From positions 434,001-498,000 of the forward strand of contig NOKP01000028.1 in assembly GCA_002682825.1 (NCBI GenBank): 64,000 bases of DNA, given 5' to 3'. The stretch is from Neonectria sp. B-13 (Eukaryota > Ascomycota > Sordariomycetes > Hypocreales > Nectriaceae). Numbering within the stretch: position 1 is the first letter of the stretch; each line of letters opens with the position of its first letter. Shown piece by piece: positions 22,775 to 34,791 of this stretch. Under the pieces are notes generated by a model. That model had not been told where the DNA came from. It saw only the letters and a list, made by a program, of their open reading frames with translations, and ran no database searches. A program made the position numbers and the translations under genes.

Positions 22775-23812
22775 CTAAGCGGAAGGTCCCCAGATCTCCT
22801 CCTTTTCCAGCCAGTCAGAGACCATCGTGTCGCCCTTTGCCGAGTTGCTCGTGATGAAGCCCTTCTCTGGATTCCGATCCGGGCCCGGGTCATTGAAGGC
22901 CGACACCTGTCGCGTGTTGTCTTTGCCGACTTCCAGCACCGTCCCGCCGACGTGCTCGTCGCTTTCCACACAGGCGAGCATGGCCTGCGCAACTTCTTGC
23001 GGGGTGACCCAGCCATCCTGCGTCTCGTCGACGTTGGCCAATTTCTCTGGGTTTTCTGTCCACAAGGGCGTGAGGACGACGCCTGGAGCCACGGCGGTGA
23101 CGCGGATGCCAGCAGAGGAGTCTAGCGGTGCGAGACATCGAACAAACCCCGTGATAGCAAACTTGGATGCGCCATATAGAGGCGCTCTGAAGACGGGGAG
23201 ATACCCAGCTACAGACGCAATATGGACCACGCGCTTCGGGTTCTCGAGGGACGCCTTAGCCGGCACAGGATGTGTCGAGTTGGCGGCTGCCCTGGGGTGA
23301 AGCCAGTGGGACAAGGCAGTCTGAGTCGTGCGAATGGGGTGCGTCACGTTGATATCGAGCAGTGCGTAACTGCCTCCGTCGATGGCGTCTTTGCTCTCGG
23401 GTGAGCCCGGCGGATGCCAGAAGCTGGACCAATTCGGCTCGTAGACGCCAGCTCCGGGGCACACGATGTCAAACCCACCAAATTCCAGCAGCGCAGTCTC
23501 AAACATGTGGGACAGCGCAGGCCATGAAGTGACATCTGTTTCTACAAACACGGCGCGCGGGGACTTGTCCTTTGCCTGGTGCTGAGAGACGACTTCCTTT
23601 GCTTCCGGGCGGAGAGCCAGATCGGCAAAGACGACATTGCAGCCTTTGGACAGGAGAAGCTCGGCGAATGCCAGATTGATGCCTGAATGGATGTTAGTCA
23701 AAATACAGCGGTGCGTTAGGGTGGGGGGTGCCGTGGCTTGCGTACCGGAGCCAGCGCCAGTGATGATGGCAGTCTTGCCAGAGACAGAGAACGGTTCTGC
23801 AGGAGGAGGCAT
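22775..23812 (-). CDS. Short-chain dehydrogenase/reductase (classical SDR)
   Basis: Exons 23812-23746 and 23682-22775 with a 63-bp intron (a multiple of 3, so the frame also reads through it). Splicing gives 324 residues with TGAGSGINLAFA (Rossmann TGxxxGI), ADLALR, VETDVTSW, CPGAGVYEPN (NAG equivalent), HIASVAGYLPVFRAPLYGASKFAITGF (catalytic Ser, Tyr and Lys as YGASK) and APGVVLTPLW. It is closest in layout to 15-hydroxyprostaglandin-dehydrogenase-like SDRs of fungi, an NAD(P)-dependent oxidoreductase acting on a hydroxy/oxo group. The substrate is unknown. No signal or membrane anchor. Convergent with the kinase gene. Confidence 0.92.
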   Translation of the reverse strand: MPPPAEPFSVSGKTAIITGAGSGTQATAPPTLTHRCILTNIHSGINLAFAELLLSKGCNVVFADLALRPEAKEVVSQHQAKDKSPRAVFVETDVTSWPALSHMFETALLEFGGFDIVCPGAGVYEPNWSSFWHPPGSPESKDAIDGGSYALLDINVTHPIRTTQTALSHWLHPRAAANSTHPVPAKASLENPKRVVHIASVAGYLPVFRAPLYGASKFAITGFVRCLAPLDSSAGIRVTAVAPGVVLTPLWTENPEKLANVDETQDGWVTPQEVAQAMLACVESDEHVGGTVLEVGKDNTRQVSAFNDPGPDRNPEKGFITSNSAKGDTMVSDWLEKEEIWGPSA

Positions 23813-23936
23813 AGTCGGTATTCGTAACGGAGGTCACTATTCAAGTGATTGATGATATTACAAGAAGTGCGTCACTTAATATAAAGGAGCACGGAGTAAC
23901 CCGGGTACCAGATCTTATTGGTAGTCTCATTATCTG

Positions 23937-24051
23937 GCTGCCTACCAAGCTGATCCACCGAGATCTCCCACGTCTTAAACCCCGCACTCGTCCTCATTAC
24001 CGTATCTGGACTCTGTCGTCCTCTCTCTCGGCTCGCCTTCCTTATCTGTCG
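23937..24051 (+). repeat. Dispersed repeat, copy 1
   Basis: Shares CCCCGCACT, TACCGTATCT and CTCTCTCGGCTCGCCTTCCT in the same order and spacing with 32199-32308. Diverged copies of an unknown element. Confidence 0.55.
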
Positions 24052-24820
24052 TCCGGGAATGTTGTCTGATAAAAAATACATGACTGAAGATAGGCCATTG
24101 CAGAATGGTGTTCGGATTTCTCTCGCATACGGGGAGCCCAATTGGATCGTATTAGACTCTTAAGTCGCGAGCGTAAGAGAGCTGGTCAGTGCAACGCTGA
24201 TTGATCCGGCCCTGCTCCGATGGCAAGGATCTAGCTGCTCAAACAAGGGTATCCAGGTCTAGAGGGTGATCAAAGCGGGACAGAACTTGGCTCAGGTGGT
24301 CAAGTACGAGTATGCTAGCTTAGTTGAACACTGTTATCCTCAAAGCCATGAACTACTCACTCTACCGAGTACTTTAGCCTGATCCCTGAGGAGAAAATCA
24401 ACGAGTGCGACCTGAGCGAGAACGGAGGCATAGGGCAGCCTAAGGGAAGCAGAACAAAGTCCCCGAGCCCCTCGGTTTGAATAGTAATTAGACCCGTTGT
24501 TGTCAGCGTCAGCGTCAGCTCTCTCGCTCTTCGGGTTAATCTCCCCCGTGTGAAGTTACTTCGCTTTGCTCTAAGCAGTAAGACCGAAAAATCGAGATTA
24601 CCACCGTGTAAAAAGATCAGGTTTCTTGGCTATTCCTTCAAAGAACTGGCTTTGCGATGGTAGTTTTTAGGCCTAAGCGAAGGGTGCAGTGTTAGTAACA
24701 TTGCAGGACGATCTTATCTACAGGTAAGTTGAAAATGCTGGTTTAGTTAAATGCCCATTATAGGTCTACAATTCTAATAACACCATTCTGGGTGCTTTGA
24801 CTAACCATGAAACGCTACAC

Positions 24821-25080
24821 GCCGGGCGGAAAGCCTCAATTCCGACTAGTTGGTGAGACCTGGGGCAAGAAGGACCCCTGCTGTAGAATCTAGATGTTGA
24901 TTGTTCGTGATTGTCTGACTCGCCGACTCGCCTCCCCGGGTTTAGTCTACGATTTGGCGGGGGGAAAGCCTCAATTCCGAATGGCTACATGAAACCTGGG
25001 GGAACAAGGACCCCTGCAGTAAGATATCAATGCCGGTTATTGGTGAGTGTGTCTGACTTGCCTTGCCGGGATGTCTACTT
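24821..25080 (+). repeat. Imperfect tandem duplication of ~136 bp
   Basis: Units 24821-24956 and 24957-25080 share GGAAAGCCTCAATTCCGA, then ACCTGGGG, then AAGGACCCCTGC, then TGTCTGACT and CCGGG in the same order. Noncoding. Confidence 0.6.
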
Positions 25081-25636
25081 CGTAGTGTGCGTTTTGACCC
25101 TCTGGTTGAGTCTAGGCGTTTCCGTTATCCGCGAGTAGCTCCACCTCAACTGCCGGGCTGACGTTCCTAGCCGAATAGGCACACTAACAGCGTTGGACGC
25201 TGATTCAGAGTCTGGATCTTACAGGAAAAAGCCACATCAGGGGACAGGGCTAGACTAGGGGTGATCCTTGGGGCATCTAGTCTTCCACGACCTCCGAGTA
25301 ATGGTACACCAACGGCCAGATTACCCGATTGTCAGCTCTAGACTCGGACTCGGAAAATGTGCCGCATGTCGGCCCATGATCATCACTAACTAGTTAAGCC
25401 ATAGTATCAAGGATTTGAAGTCTAATGCCATCTTCCATCGTGTCCCCTGAATGCGCTCCCATGTGGAGCTCCGCCGATTGGAACAAACGATCGTCGCGAC
25501 CAGGGATGACGGTAGTCAGCCGTATATTAGTTTGCCGAGTCCCACGGCACAATCCACGAGTCTGGGCTCGCCAATCTATTACATGCTTCGCTTTTCACAG
25601 ACTCTACCTGGCCCCGTGGCTTCGTGAATCATCACA

Positions 25637-27080
25637 ATGCTGTCCAGACAGCTAGATCTATGGTCAGCCGAGTTCGTCACCTTTCCGGTTGCGACTATAT
25701 TCCTCTGCCTCCGTCTCGCAAGCCGAAGAATTACCAGAGTTGGGCTTTGGTGGGACGATTACTTTGCTATAGCCTGCTATGTTTGTTGCCCAATAGTTTG
25801 TCTTCACAAGCTGGCTATTCTGATTTTGAGCCTAGGTCACTGCGTGTATATGGGCTGTCATGTTGCCTTTATGTAAGTCACACCGCTGCCTAGGCATGCC
25901 GAACATTGATGCTGACTTCAGGTTAGGGCTCAAGAATGGATTCGGGTTGCACGCCAAGGACGTCAAAGGAATGACTTTCGAGGAAGCGAACTCTACTACG
26001 AAGAAGTTCCTTTTTTTCATCGAACACGCCTACGCATTTACGTTATTCTTTGCCAAAGTCTCCATCCTAAGTTTCTACTGGCGCATGTTCCGGGTTACCA
26101 ACATCAAGATTGCAATTCGGATACTGGCTGGTTGCTCCGTGATCTGGGTTCTAGTTCGGGTATGTACCATCTGTTTACACAAAGACATCAAGACTAACTC
26201 GGGCTCCATAGACGGTCCTTACGACCTTCCATTGCATCCCCGTCCAGGCGTTCTGGGACTTTTCCATCAAGAACTCGAAATGCGTTATCCAGAGCTCCAA
26301 GTTCTTCTTCGGTACAGTCCTCACACACGTTATCATAGACATTGCTATCTTAGTCTTGCCGATTGTGCAAATTCAGAGACTTCAGCTACCTAAGATGCAA
26401 AAGGTGGGAATTATGCTCATGTTCATGTTTGGTATCTTGTGAGTTCCTCAATCTACGTCAAGTTCCTCACGAAGCTCGCATGCTAATCAAAGGGGAACCA
26501 GAGTCTGCGTGGCTGGCTTGGTTATTGTCGGGGTGTCTACGACTTTTGACAATGATTCGACTGACATGACTTGGAATTTGGCCCCTATCATTACCTGGGC
26601 GACAGTGGAGGTGAATCTGGTTACAATTTCCGGTGCATCCACAATGGCTTATATATTTGGAAAGACTTTACTAACTCTTGTTCAGCTTGCCTCCCGACGA
26701 TCCGACCCGCTTGCCTGTACATCCTTTCTTGTGGCCACCCAGCTTCCACTATCGGCTCCGGCTCAAACAGTTACGGCCAAAGCTACAGTCAAAACTACAG
26801 CCGGAGTCAAAACAAGAATGCGATCCGGCTGTCTACTCTACCAAAGGACGAATCGAGCTCAACACATGAGCTCGCTAGGCGTGAAGAAGGCCGCAGCGGC
26901 TCCATCTCTTCCGACTTCGAGACTCACGCGCTTGACAGACATAGTGGCAACGTTGCTACCGTCACTGGGCCAAGCGCATCTACCGCATCTGATGGATACC
27001 CCAACCATGGTGCATTTAGGGGAGGAATTATGGTCAAGAACGAGACAGTTGTGCGGATATCGCCTGCAAAACAGCGTTGA
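25637..27080 (+). CDS. Rhodopsin-domain (SAT4/Pth11-related) integral membrane protein
   Basis: Five exons, 25637-25872, 25922-26159, 26212-26438, 26502-26632 and 26686-27080, give 408 residues. The first ~290 residues hold seven hydrophobic segments with family landmarks: RITRVGLWWDDYFAIACY, NSTTKKFLFFIEHAYAFTLFFAKVSILSFYWRMF, FHCIPVQAFWD, IIDIAILVLPIVQIQRLQLP and WATVEVNLVTISACLPTIRP. These match the fungal rhodopsin/SAT4 fold common in Pezizomycotina and in Pth11-like receptors. There is no N-terminal CFEM domain. The C-terminal tail (~110 residues) is hydrophilic and Ser-rich. Plasma membrane is likely. The molecular function of the family is largely unknown. Confidence 0.88.
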
Positions 27081-30000
27081 TAAGGCTAGCTCTTTCATGC
27101 CAGTGCATTAACATAATTAAGAATAATTCTCTCCAGCTACTTCTAGACGAACTAAGATCAACGATGGCCGATTTCCTGCTTGAGAGTCTGTGCTGCTGGT
27201 AGACTCACTAGATGCCCTGCCGAACCTGATGCTTCTAGTAAAGTGTTGGCCTTTCTGGCGAACTCTTGGGCGTCTTCTTAAAGCTGATCTTGGATGCCTA
27301 GTCGCCGTCATTGAAAGAAGCTGCTAGGTTATTCTTCAGGGCTTTGTTGACCCCTTCGAACTCGGGGGTCTAGAAACCCCCAGTAATCGCGTCACCCCTA
27401 TGACGCCGTGGGGATCAATCTCGACAGGCTGTCCGAACCCGTCCGGTAAAAAGCTAGGTCAGATCACCAATTTTTAGGATGACCCCTTGTAGATTGTTCA
27501 CTCGAGCTATTAAATTACAGATAACTGGGTATTGAGTAACTCGATATTTTGAGACGGAGCTCAAGCCACACGTGAGTTGGCACGGGTGACCGCTTTATTG
27601 CGTCTACGTCCCCCAGCTCAACTATGGCTCAGCTCATTCATCAGCCCTCATCGGCGCATCCCATCAGCTTTTTCTGAACCCTTTGGCTGAGCAGCAAGTC
27701 ATGTTCCCACTTTTGGGCTCTCAGTGTCCTGTCACCCTGTCCAATTGTCACTATGGAAAAAGCAACCTAGTATTCGAGAACGGACGTGATGAGGCTATTT
27801 AACCACTCCCCCTCTCACAAAGATGACAGATATCTCGTGGGCGATTTTAGGTACATACCTTGGCACACTAATGCAACACGGACACGCTCAAATCGTCAAA
27901 CGTCTTCTTAAAATATGAGGTTCATCTATGTCCGATGGACTCTAATGAATGGATGTAGCTTCTGGCTGCTGCGAAAGGGCGACCGTGACGTACTTAATAA
28001 GAGAGCTACCCTGGATATCTATATTTCTACGATGAGGCCCAGTGATCAACTCTTTTCTGCTAAAACTTTCCCTTCTGGTGGTTATTATTGCCAGTGCCCA
28101 TCTAGACACTAACAACGATGGTAAAATAATAATTTAGAGGGTTGGCTTCCTTTACTCTACATATCTAGCCTATCATTATCAGCACATTGAGGCCTTACCT
28201 ACGCGTTCTACCCTAACGACACTGATGACGCAGCTTCTGGCTGTTCAAACCTAGGGCTCCTGACGTACCGAAATCTGCGGCTACTAGATGCACCTTAGAG
28301 GTACGCTGACGGATACCGAGCTGAATGGCTGGGATTTTCGAGATGAGGAGGAGTGTTGGATTGAGAGAGAAAATGGAGGGGTAAATACGTTGAGCCCGTT
28401 TTCCCGCCATCTAGGAAGGCGCGACATTACATTATCTTACTTATTCCTAGCTACCTAGCCACCTACCTACTCCGCAAATCATGTCTTTTGCACCTTAGAC
28501 TGGCAAGATATACGAGGCTGTAGGATGACAAATAATACATAAAATAACAAAGAGGTTCAGTGATGGCAGCTGCGTGGCACGGAAAGGCCGGCGTCATTGA
28601 ACGACTGCACAGTGCTTGAAGACTAGACAAGATGGAGACGGCCAGACAACTCTTTTCGGCGCGACTACGCTCGGAATGGAAGGCACAAGTCAAGTACTTA
28701 GTCTAGGTATTCCCGAAGAGGGTACCATCGAGCGGGTCCTGTGTTGGTATTGCGATAATTCGTGGGGGGTTCATAGTCTAACCTCTCTGCTTCACGTCGG
28801 CCGACGTTGGCATGCCATCCAAATCCGCACCTCCGAGGACTTGACTGAGCGGTTGGGGGTCGTTTGGCAAAAGATCGGGATACCAGCCTCGCTGATTCAT
28901 GGAGGAAATAAATGGCGGTGTGCAACTCACGGCTAGCACGCGCTTAGAGAGCGAAGAACCTAGCAAGTACAAGGGCTCAACTTGCTACTCACGATGTTGG
29001 GGGACCCGGATCGACAAACTAGGCAGGCGCTTGCTTCGGGGGATTGTAGCTGACGGTCTGCAAGTACTGCCTCTTTACCTTCCCGAGTCCTCTTGCAAGT
29101 CATTTGGGAGTTTGTGGGTAGAGTTACCTAGTATTGGCTGGAGATGGGATGAATGCAAGACTACAAATTCCCCGCTATGGGCCGTTATTGGTGTGGAGAA
29201 TTGTGCCCGCAGCACCTGTACCCGTGACAGGGGGCTCTTACGATTATGTGCAGACCAACGAAAGGACAGGCCATTGAGCGAGATAATACATATTGACAGT
29301 CAGGTAGAACCGGGACTTTCAGGATCAGATACCAGTGGGTGCTGGTGCTCCATGCTGTGCAGTGCTCGTCCTCGGCGGCCGTCTTCGGGGGCCAACAGTC
29401 CAAGCGCTCAGCATCCTAGAAGATGCAGATTTAGTTTCGTGCTAGCACCCTGTCACCGTAGTGGATGACCCCAGGTTCTACAATACTGGGCTGATCTGCT
29501 GATGTAGGCGCCAAAACCTCGAGGATATTAGGGGTCCAGTCTGAGGCGGGGGAGAGGAGGGTTCTGATCTGATCTCCCATTCCTCTATTTCCCTCAACCG
29601 GCACGTAATCACTGTAAACAAACAAACCGAGCCGCAGGATAGCCATCCTATGGGAGCTCTCTGTGTTTATGGCCTCAAAATTCCATTCGTTACGAAGCCA
29701 CGTCTTGCAGCTAGGGTCATGTGGTGTTTTGGCCCGGACAGGCCCTAGCCAAGGGTAGTCTACAAGTAGTGGACAACCCGGCGCGAGAGTGCATGCTGCG
29801 GGGGTTGCCTGTTCTTTGCAGGGCAACTGTCGCTGCTTAGGCCGTCGAATGACCTGTGGTGTGCTTTCCTAGAGTTCGTGGAAGACCTCAATTGGTCACG
29901 CTCGCGCGCGTCGAGTCCACACCGCAGCAGCTCATAGGTTCGAGGCAGAATGTCCAGTTGTGGCGGCCTTTCACCGAGACGTCGCTTGAGGGGAAACATG

Positions 30001-30247
30001 CTCCCCGGTACGCAAGTGTGGCGTGCTTGGGAGCAAGCAGCCGTGAGTCGAGTGAATCCATCGGTCAAGGCTACCAGCCTTCGTCCATGACGAGGAGGAA
30101 TATATAAGACGTGGTATGTCCTGCGTCTTGAACATGAGAATCATCCATCGCTCCAGCCTTCCACAACAACAACACCAAGACTTGATCAACCCCACGATCC
30201 TCTTCCTCAACCACCACACCCTCTCGCTCATCGTTGCTGCATTCAAT
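27081..30247. other. 3.2-kb gene-poor stretch
   Basis: Many short overlapping frames on both strands, none with recognisable domains or sensible introns. The longest rightward frame (28899-29468) is Cys/Ser/Arg-rich without motifs. Leftward frames around 29431-30068 look no better. Possibly decayed repeat or transposon-derived sequence. The last ~150 bp is the promoter of the acidic-repeat gene. Confidence 0.45.
30100..30107 (+). promoter_or_regulatory. TATA box of the acidic-repeat gene
   Basis: TATATAAG lies about 148 bp before the start codon and is followed by a C/A/T-rich leader. The consensus match is perfect. Confidence 0.6.
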
Positions 30248-31427
30248 ATGGCGTGGTTCGACGATTCATGGGACGTCCAAGAAACCGGTAAGTCTTCTTC
30301 CTTTGCGCTGGCGTTTCGCATACTAAGAAAGGTTCCCAGATGTCGGTTCTGCTGAGAAATACGGAGATGTGACCAAGCAAGCAATTGCTCTTTTGACCAA
30401 GTTCAAGACCGAAGCGAAGACTGTTCACGACCTCTTGAAACATCTCTCAGAAGCGGCAGCAGAGATCGAATCATTGGAGAAGGCCAAGACCGATCTTGAA
30501 GGACAACTTGCCGCCGCCAACGAGACCACCCCGGCCGAAACCGAGGAGGTCGAGGTCGAGAAGCCTACCGAAGTCGAGGCGCCTGTCGAAGAAGAGAAGC
30601 CTGCCGAGGATGAGAAGCCTGCCGAAGTCGAGAAGCCTACCGAAGTCGAGGAGCCTGTCGAAGACGAGAAACCCGTCGACGCCGAGGTTCAATTGAAGGA
30701 AGACAACGAGGCCGAAGCTGAGGTCGAACCCAAGGAGGCCGAAAACACGCCAGTGGAGGCTGAATCCAAGGAGGTCGAAGCCAAGGAGGCTGAGCCTGAG
30801 GTTGTCGAGACCAAGGAGGTCGAATCCAAGGAGGCTGAGCCCGAGGCGGCCGAAGCCAAGGAGACTGAGCCTGAGGTGACTGAGCCTGAGGTTACTGAAC
30901 TCAAGGAGGCTGAGCCTGAGGCAGTCGAGACCAAGGAGGTCGAATCCAAGGAGGCTGAGCCCGAGGCGGCCGAAGCCAAGGAGACTGAGCCTGAGGTGGC
31001 TGAGCCTGAGGTTGTCGTCTCTAAGGAGACTGAACCTAAGGAGGCTGAGCCCGAGGCGGTCGAATCCAAGGAGGTCGAATCCAAGGAGACTGAGCCTGAG
31101 GCGACTGAGCCTGAGGTGGTCGAGCCCAAGGAGGTCGAGTCCAAGGAGGTCGAGTCCAAGGAGGTCGAGTCCAAAGAGGTTGAGCCCAAAGAGGCCGAGT
31201 CTGAGGTTGTCGTCTCCAAGGAGGCTGAGCCTGAGGTAGTCGAGCCCAAGGAGGTCGAGTCCAAGGAGGTCGAAACTAAGGAGGCTGAGCCCGAGGTGGT
31301 CGAACCCAAGAAGGTCGAAGAAAATGAGGTCAAAGAGGAGAAGCCGGCCGACGCTGTGACGGAAACCCCCCAGTTGAACGGAGACAAGATCGTCGAAGAA
31401 GTCCCGGTGGTGGCCGCAAAGGCGTAA
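30248..31427 (+). CDS. Acidic Glu/Lys/Val/Pro repeat protein of unknown function
   Basis: Exon 1 (30248-30287) encodes MAWFDDSWDVQET; a 52-bp intron precedes exon 2 (30340-31427), giving 375 residues. The first ~75 residues form an amphipathic helix or coiled coil (KQAIALLTKFKTEAKTVHDLLKHLSEAAAEIESLEKAK). Residues ~80-355 are low-complexity: KPTEVE/KPAEDE units, then KEVESKEAEPE-type units of 6-10 residues with higher-order duplication. The tail PQLNGDKIVEEVPVVAAKA is not repetitive. No signal peptide or membrane segment. The TATA box at 30100 supports this start. The sequence would be disordered and highly acidic. No family assigned. The antisense strand is open over the same region only because of the biased codon pattern. 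Confidence 0.8.
30770..31320 (+). repeat. Coding minisatellite of GAGGTCGA(A/G)TCCAAG-type units
   Basis: Units of 15-30 bp built on GAGGTCGAGTCCAAG and GAGGCTGAGCC, with a longer duplicated block (30816-30883 is repeated almost exactly at 30936-31003). All units keep the reading frame of the acidic-repeat gene. Confidence 0.7.
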
Positions 31428-32461
31428 GCCGATGAGTCGAAGAAGGAACGATAGATTGGTGAGCAAACTCTCATTAAAAGTTTGCTCTTCACCGATCGGG
31501 GACGATGCAACAGCGCTGTTCGCATCCATGGTGTCCCTTGGGGACTGGCCGAGATCACCGACCCAGTCGTATCTCAGCGTCTGTTGCACGATGTCGAGAA
31601 CGAAGCTTCGGGTCACAGACGAGTTTATGATTCACGATACGGAAGTCAGCTCGCAAAAGGGTTTCTTAAATTTTGTCTAGTTAAGGTAGTTATCTTACTG
31701 TAATTGTTCTCACACACCTCTTGGTCCTCTCAATCTGTGATGTTTAACCAGGATACGTTGAAGTCGTGGTGCAGGAACGCCACGACTTCGGCTTGTCCTT
31801 TCTTTAATACACAGATACCATGCAGTCTAACGGTAACTCTGGCCTGGCATGAGGCTTCCGGCGTTCAGCGCCTCGCTTTGTTCAGCGAAAGAACACCGGT
31901 AGCTCGCTCTGACTCTTTCATTCCTCGATAGATGATTGTATCAGTCGGGGCCGCCTCTGAACGTCAAGGCCTGAACACCAGGAAAGCAATCTGTCAGATG
32001 GATTGGTAGCTTGGCGGGGTACGTATTCGCGTGGGGTTCCTCCACAGATTTCTCCCGAACTTCGAAAGGAATACTCGACGCTGACTTGGCCAATCCTAGA
32101 GCGAAGTCGACCTTGTCTCTCAGGTCGGTTGCCGAGTATACCATCAATTCCAAGAGGAAGCTGACTCTCTTTTCGATATCCTAGTGTATTTAATGTGGTT
32201 GCCTGCAGACCCACTGCTCCGGCATCTCCAACCCCGCACTTGTCTTTACTACCGTATCTACACAGAACTGGTCATCCTTGCTCTCTCGGCTCGCCTTCCT
32301 CGTCTGTTTAAATCGGACTCTTGGCCATTTAGACATCCATCTCCATTTCCAGTCGTCTCGCAGCTTTCTCGAGCAAGATCCTCGACTGGATATCCCTTTG
32401 CAGAGACATACTGGTAGTCTCGGACACTGGTCTCCGCCATACCAAAAGACGTGGGTGAGGG
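31428..32461. other. Intergenic with second dispersed-repeat copy; promoter of Zn2Cys6 gene 2
   Basis: No gene supported. Contains the repeat copy at 32199-32308 and, directly after it, a TCGGACTC element at 32313-32320, about 140 bp before the regulator start. Confidence 0.45.
32199..32308 (+). repeat. Dispersed repeat, copy 2
   Basis: Diverged direct copy of 23937-24051; see that entry for the shared blocks. Lies in the promoter of the regulator gene at 32462. Confidence 0.55.
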
Positions 32462-34540
32462 ATGCGCTCCTACTCTGGATGGTATGTCCCTGGTCTGTTC
32501 TAGCAGTCTGACTTCTCTGGAGCTGGAATTGACCTTCTCAGCCTGACCTGCCGATGTCGCAAACTGAAATGTGACGAGATAAAGCCTGTTTGTGGACATT
32601 GCAACAAAAGCTCCCGAGACTGCAGCTACGCCGAGCGATCCATCTTTCGAAATTTTGAGATTCGGTCCCCCTCCAAAAGGAAAGCCTCCGACATCGGTGG
32701 CTCAGAGCAGCGCCAGCTCTCCATCTTTGAGGATGGCCATGTCTGGCTGGATATCCCGACACAGCGTGGGTTTCCGTTCAGCCATTTTTAACATTGTTTC
32801 TAACACGCCTAGTCACTTTTGTTCCCATCGAGGACCCATATTCGCAGGAGAGCTTGGATATATTGCCAGATAATACCGATGCGTCAATCGACACAGCGCA
32901 AAACAACACCACCTTGCACCACGTTTGCCACGATGATTTCGGCCAAACTCCTGACGTGCAACATGATGATACCAACAATAACCTTCCCCTGGATGCGTCA
33001 GACGAATCGTCCCCCCACGGTGTTGAAATGACCGAGGCTCCAGTGGATCCTGACATACTCGCCCTACATCTGCTACGGCACTTCAAGGAGGGTCCAGGTC
33101 AATGGTCAGTATTAACTAGCCATGATGTTCTGTGCACGTACTCAATTCAACTAGGATGGATCTTTTCGACACCGGCGCATACTTTTCCTCAAAGGTCCCG
33201 GTGATTGCAGTCACTAGACCGCTTCTGAAAGCAGCAGTCTGTGCTCTTGCCGCGAAACATTTACACCACATGGATAACACCTCGCATATGCCTTCGCCAC
33301 CATTCCACTACACGAACCCCATTCTATCTCTGTTCGGCCATAACGTGGACTGGCATTATGAATCAGCGACTTACTACGATCAAGCCATTGGGCACCTGAA
33401 AGCAGCTGTCAATCTGTTTAGTCACGAAGATCTCCCAGACAAGGAGGAAATATTTGCAGCCGTGGCTATACTTTGCACATACGAGCTGATGGATGCACCA
33501 GGAACCGCTTGGAGAGCGCATCTCAGTGCCCTGCCGCTCTTCAGCCCTGAACCAGACCCCGTGTCTATTTCGTCCTCGCCCGTCATCATCCCTAGAGCAG
33601 CTATCAAGGGGCCGATCTTTTGGAGTCTTGCAAGACAGGATTTACTCTGTGCCTGTAAGCTAGGCGCCATCCAGACTCTTTTCTTTCACTAACGCATCCA
33701 GTCATCAGCGAGACCCAGACTCGTCTCGACCTAAAGGATATGCGATTATGGCAAAATGCAGGCCTCGCAGCTGACGAAGACGGGTTCCTACTTCCGTTCA
33801 GCCCTCCGCATTCTGCCGACGTGCGCACATTGGCGGACGTCGAAGAGGACACGAAGAGCAACGAGTTGACCTGGCTTCTCGGCAAGATTGCAAACTACCT
33901 TACTTCCGGGGACGCTTTGTACCCCGAAGACTACGCACTCCCTGCTGGGCAAAGACCGATCATTGGAGTGACCCAAGAGCAACTGCTGGAGCGATGGAAC
34001 TTGTTGATCACCGAGTTGCAGAAGTGGCATGCAAGCCTTCCGCCGACGTTTGCAGCAAGCGCCCGTACAAAGGCATCACGCACCAGATGCCAACAAGGCG
34101 TCAGCAGCGGTATCTTTGACCAGATATGGTACCCGCTACCATTGTGTGCAGCAACGATTCAGAGCTATCATATGGCCAGCATCTTGCTGCTCGTGAACCG
34201 ACCCCAGGAGTCGACGGCCATTCGATCCACCGTTTCCGCCCGCCTCAAATCGTACCGGCAAATACAGACTGAAGTTTGCCGCCATGCCCGAGAGATCTGC
34301 GGTATTAGCCTCGCGAACCCAACAGACCCGGTCCGCCTCAACTCGGTGCAGTCCCTGTTCGTGGCCGGGCAGGCGTTCCATCAGCCCCAAGAGCAGAATG
34401 CGGTGCTGGAGCTGCTCGCCGGGATTGAGAGGGACCTGGGTTGGACGACGAGCTATCACACGGCCAAGCTCATTGATGAATGGACGAGGGAGCAGAATGG
34501 GGACCACGAGGGGCAGAGTGGGAACTGGATACTGTCGTAA
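32462..34540 (+). CDS. Zn2Cys6 transcription factor (C6 finger domain protein)
   Basis: Five exons (32462-32481, 32542-32765, 32813-33104, 33155-33654, 33702-34540) give 624 residues. The start is fixed by an in-frame stop two codons upstream. Splicing of the 20-bp first exon completes the cluster MRSYSGCLTCRCRKLKCDE, followed by KPVCGHCNKSSRDC: a full C-x2-C-x6-C-x6-C-x2-C-x6-C binuclear zinc cluster right at the N-terminus. A basic linker (SPSKRKASD) follows. Residues ~200-600 are the fungal-specific regulatory region with LLRHFKEGPGQWMDLFDTGAYFSSKVP, PLLKAAVCALAAKHL, ATYYDQAIGHLKAAV and WYPLPLCAATIQSYHMASILLLVNRP, typical of arginine-metabolism/UPC2-type C6 proteins. Nuclear DNA-binding regulator; targets unknown. 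Confidence 0.92.
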
Positions 34541-34791
34541 ACGATGTTCTGCATCTCGATGAACACAGACCAAACACGTTGACATTGGACCCGTGAAAGA
34601 GCTGCACCTGATAGCAATCCAACAGCTCAACTAGCCGTGGGTTAATCCGTACCGCCCATTACCCCAGCCTACAAAACCGATCTTGCTACCCACCCCGTTT
34701 CATGTATCCCCATTTCCACCTGATATGTTTCTCCTTGACCCACTTGCCATTCTTCGTTTATCTTCTCCATTTTGCATTTCGATTCTTCAAT

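Larger units (their letters stand above)
23813..25636. other. Gene-poor stretch with a tandem duplication and a dispersed repeat
   Basis: No supported gene in 1.8 kb. It contains a dispersed repeat at 23937-24051 and a ~130-bp tandem duplication at 24821-25080. A TCGGACTC element sits at 25344, upstream of the rhodopsin-domain gene. Confidence 0.5.

Noticed and set aside
28899..29468. 189-codon rightward frame in the gene-poor stretch
   Set aside because: Cys/Arg/Ser-rich with no domain, start context or intron support. Treated as chance.
30471..31616. Long leftward frames (up to 381 codons) rich in Leu/Gly/Asp across the acidic-repeat gene
   Set aside because: They are the antisense shadow of the GAG/AAG-biased repeat. 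The sense strand has the TATA box, start and intron.
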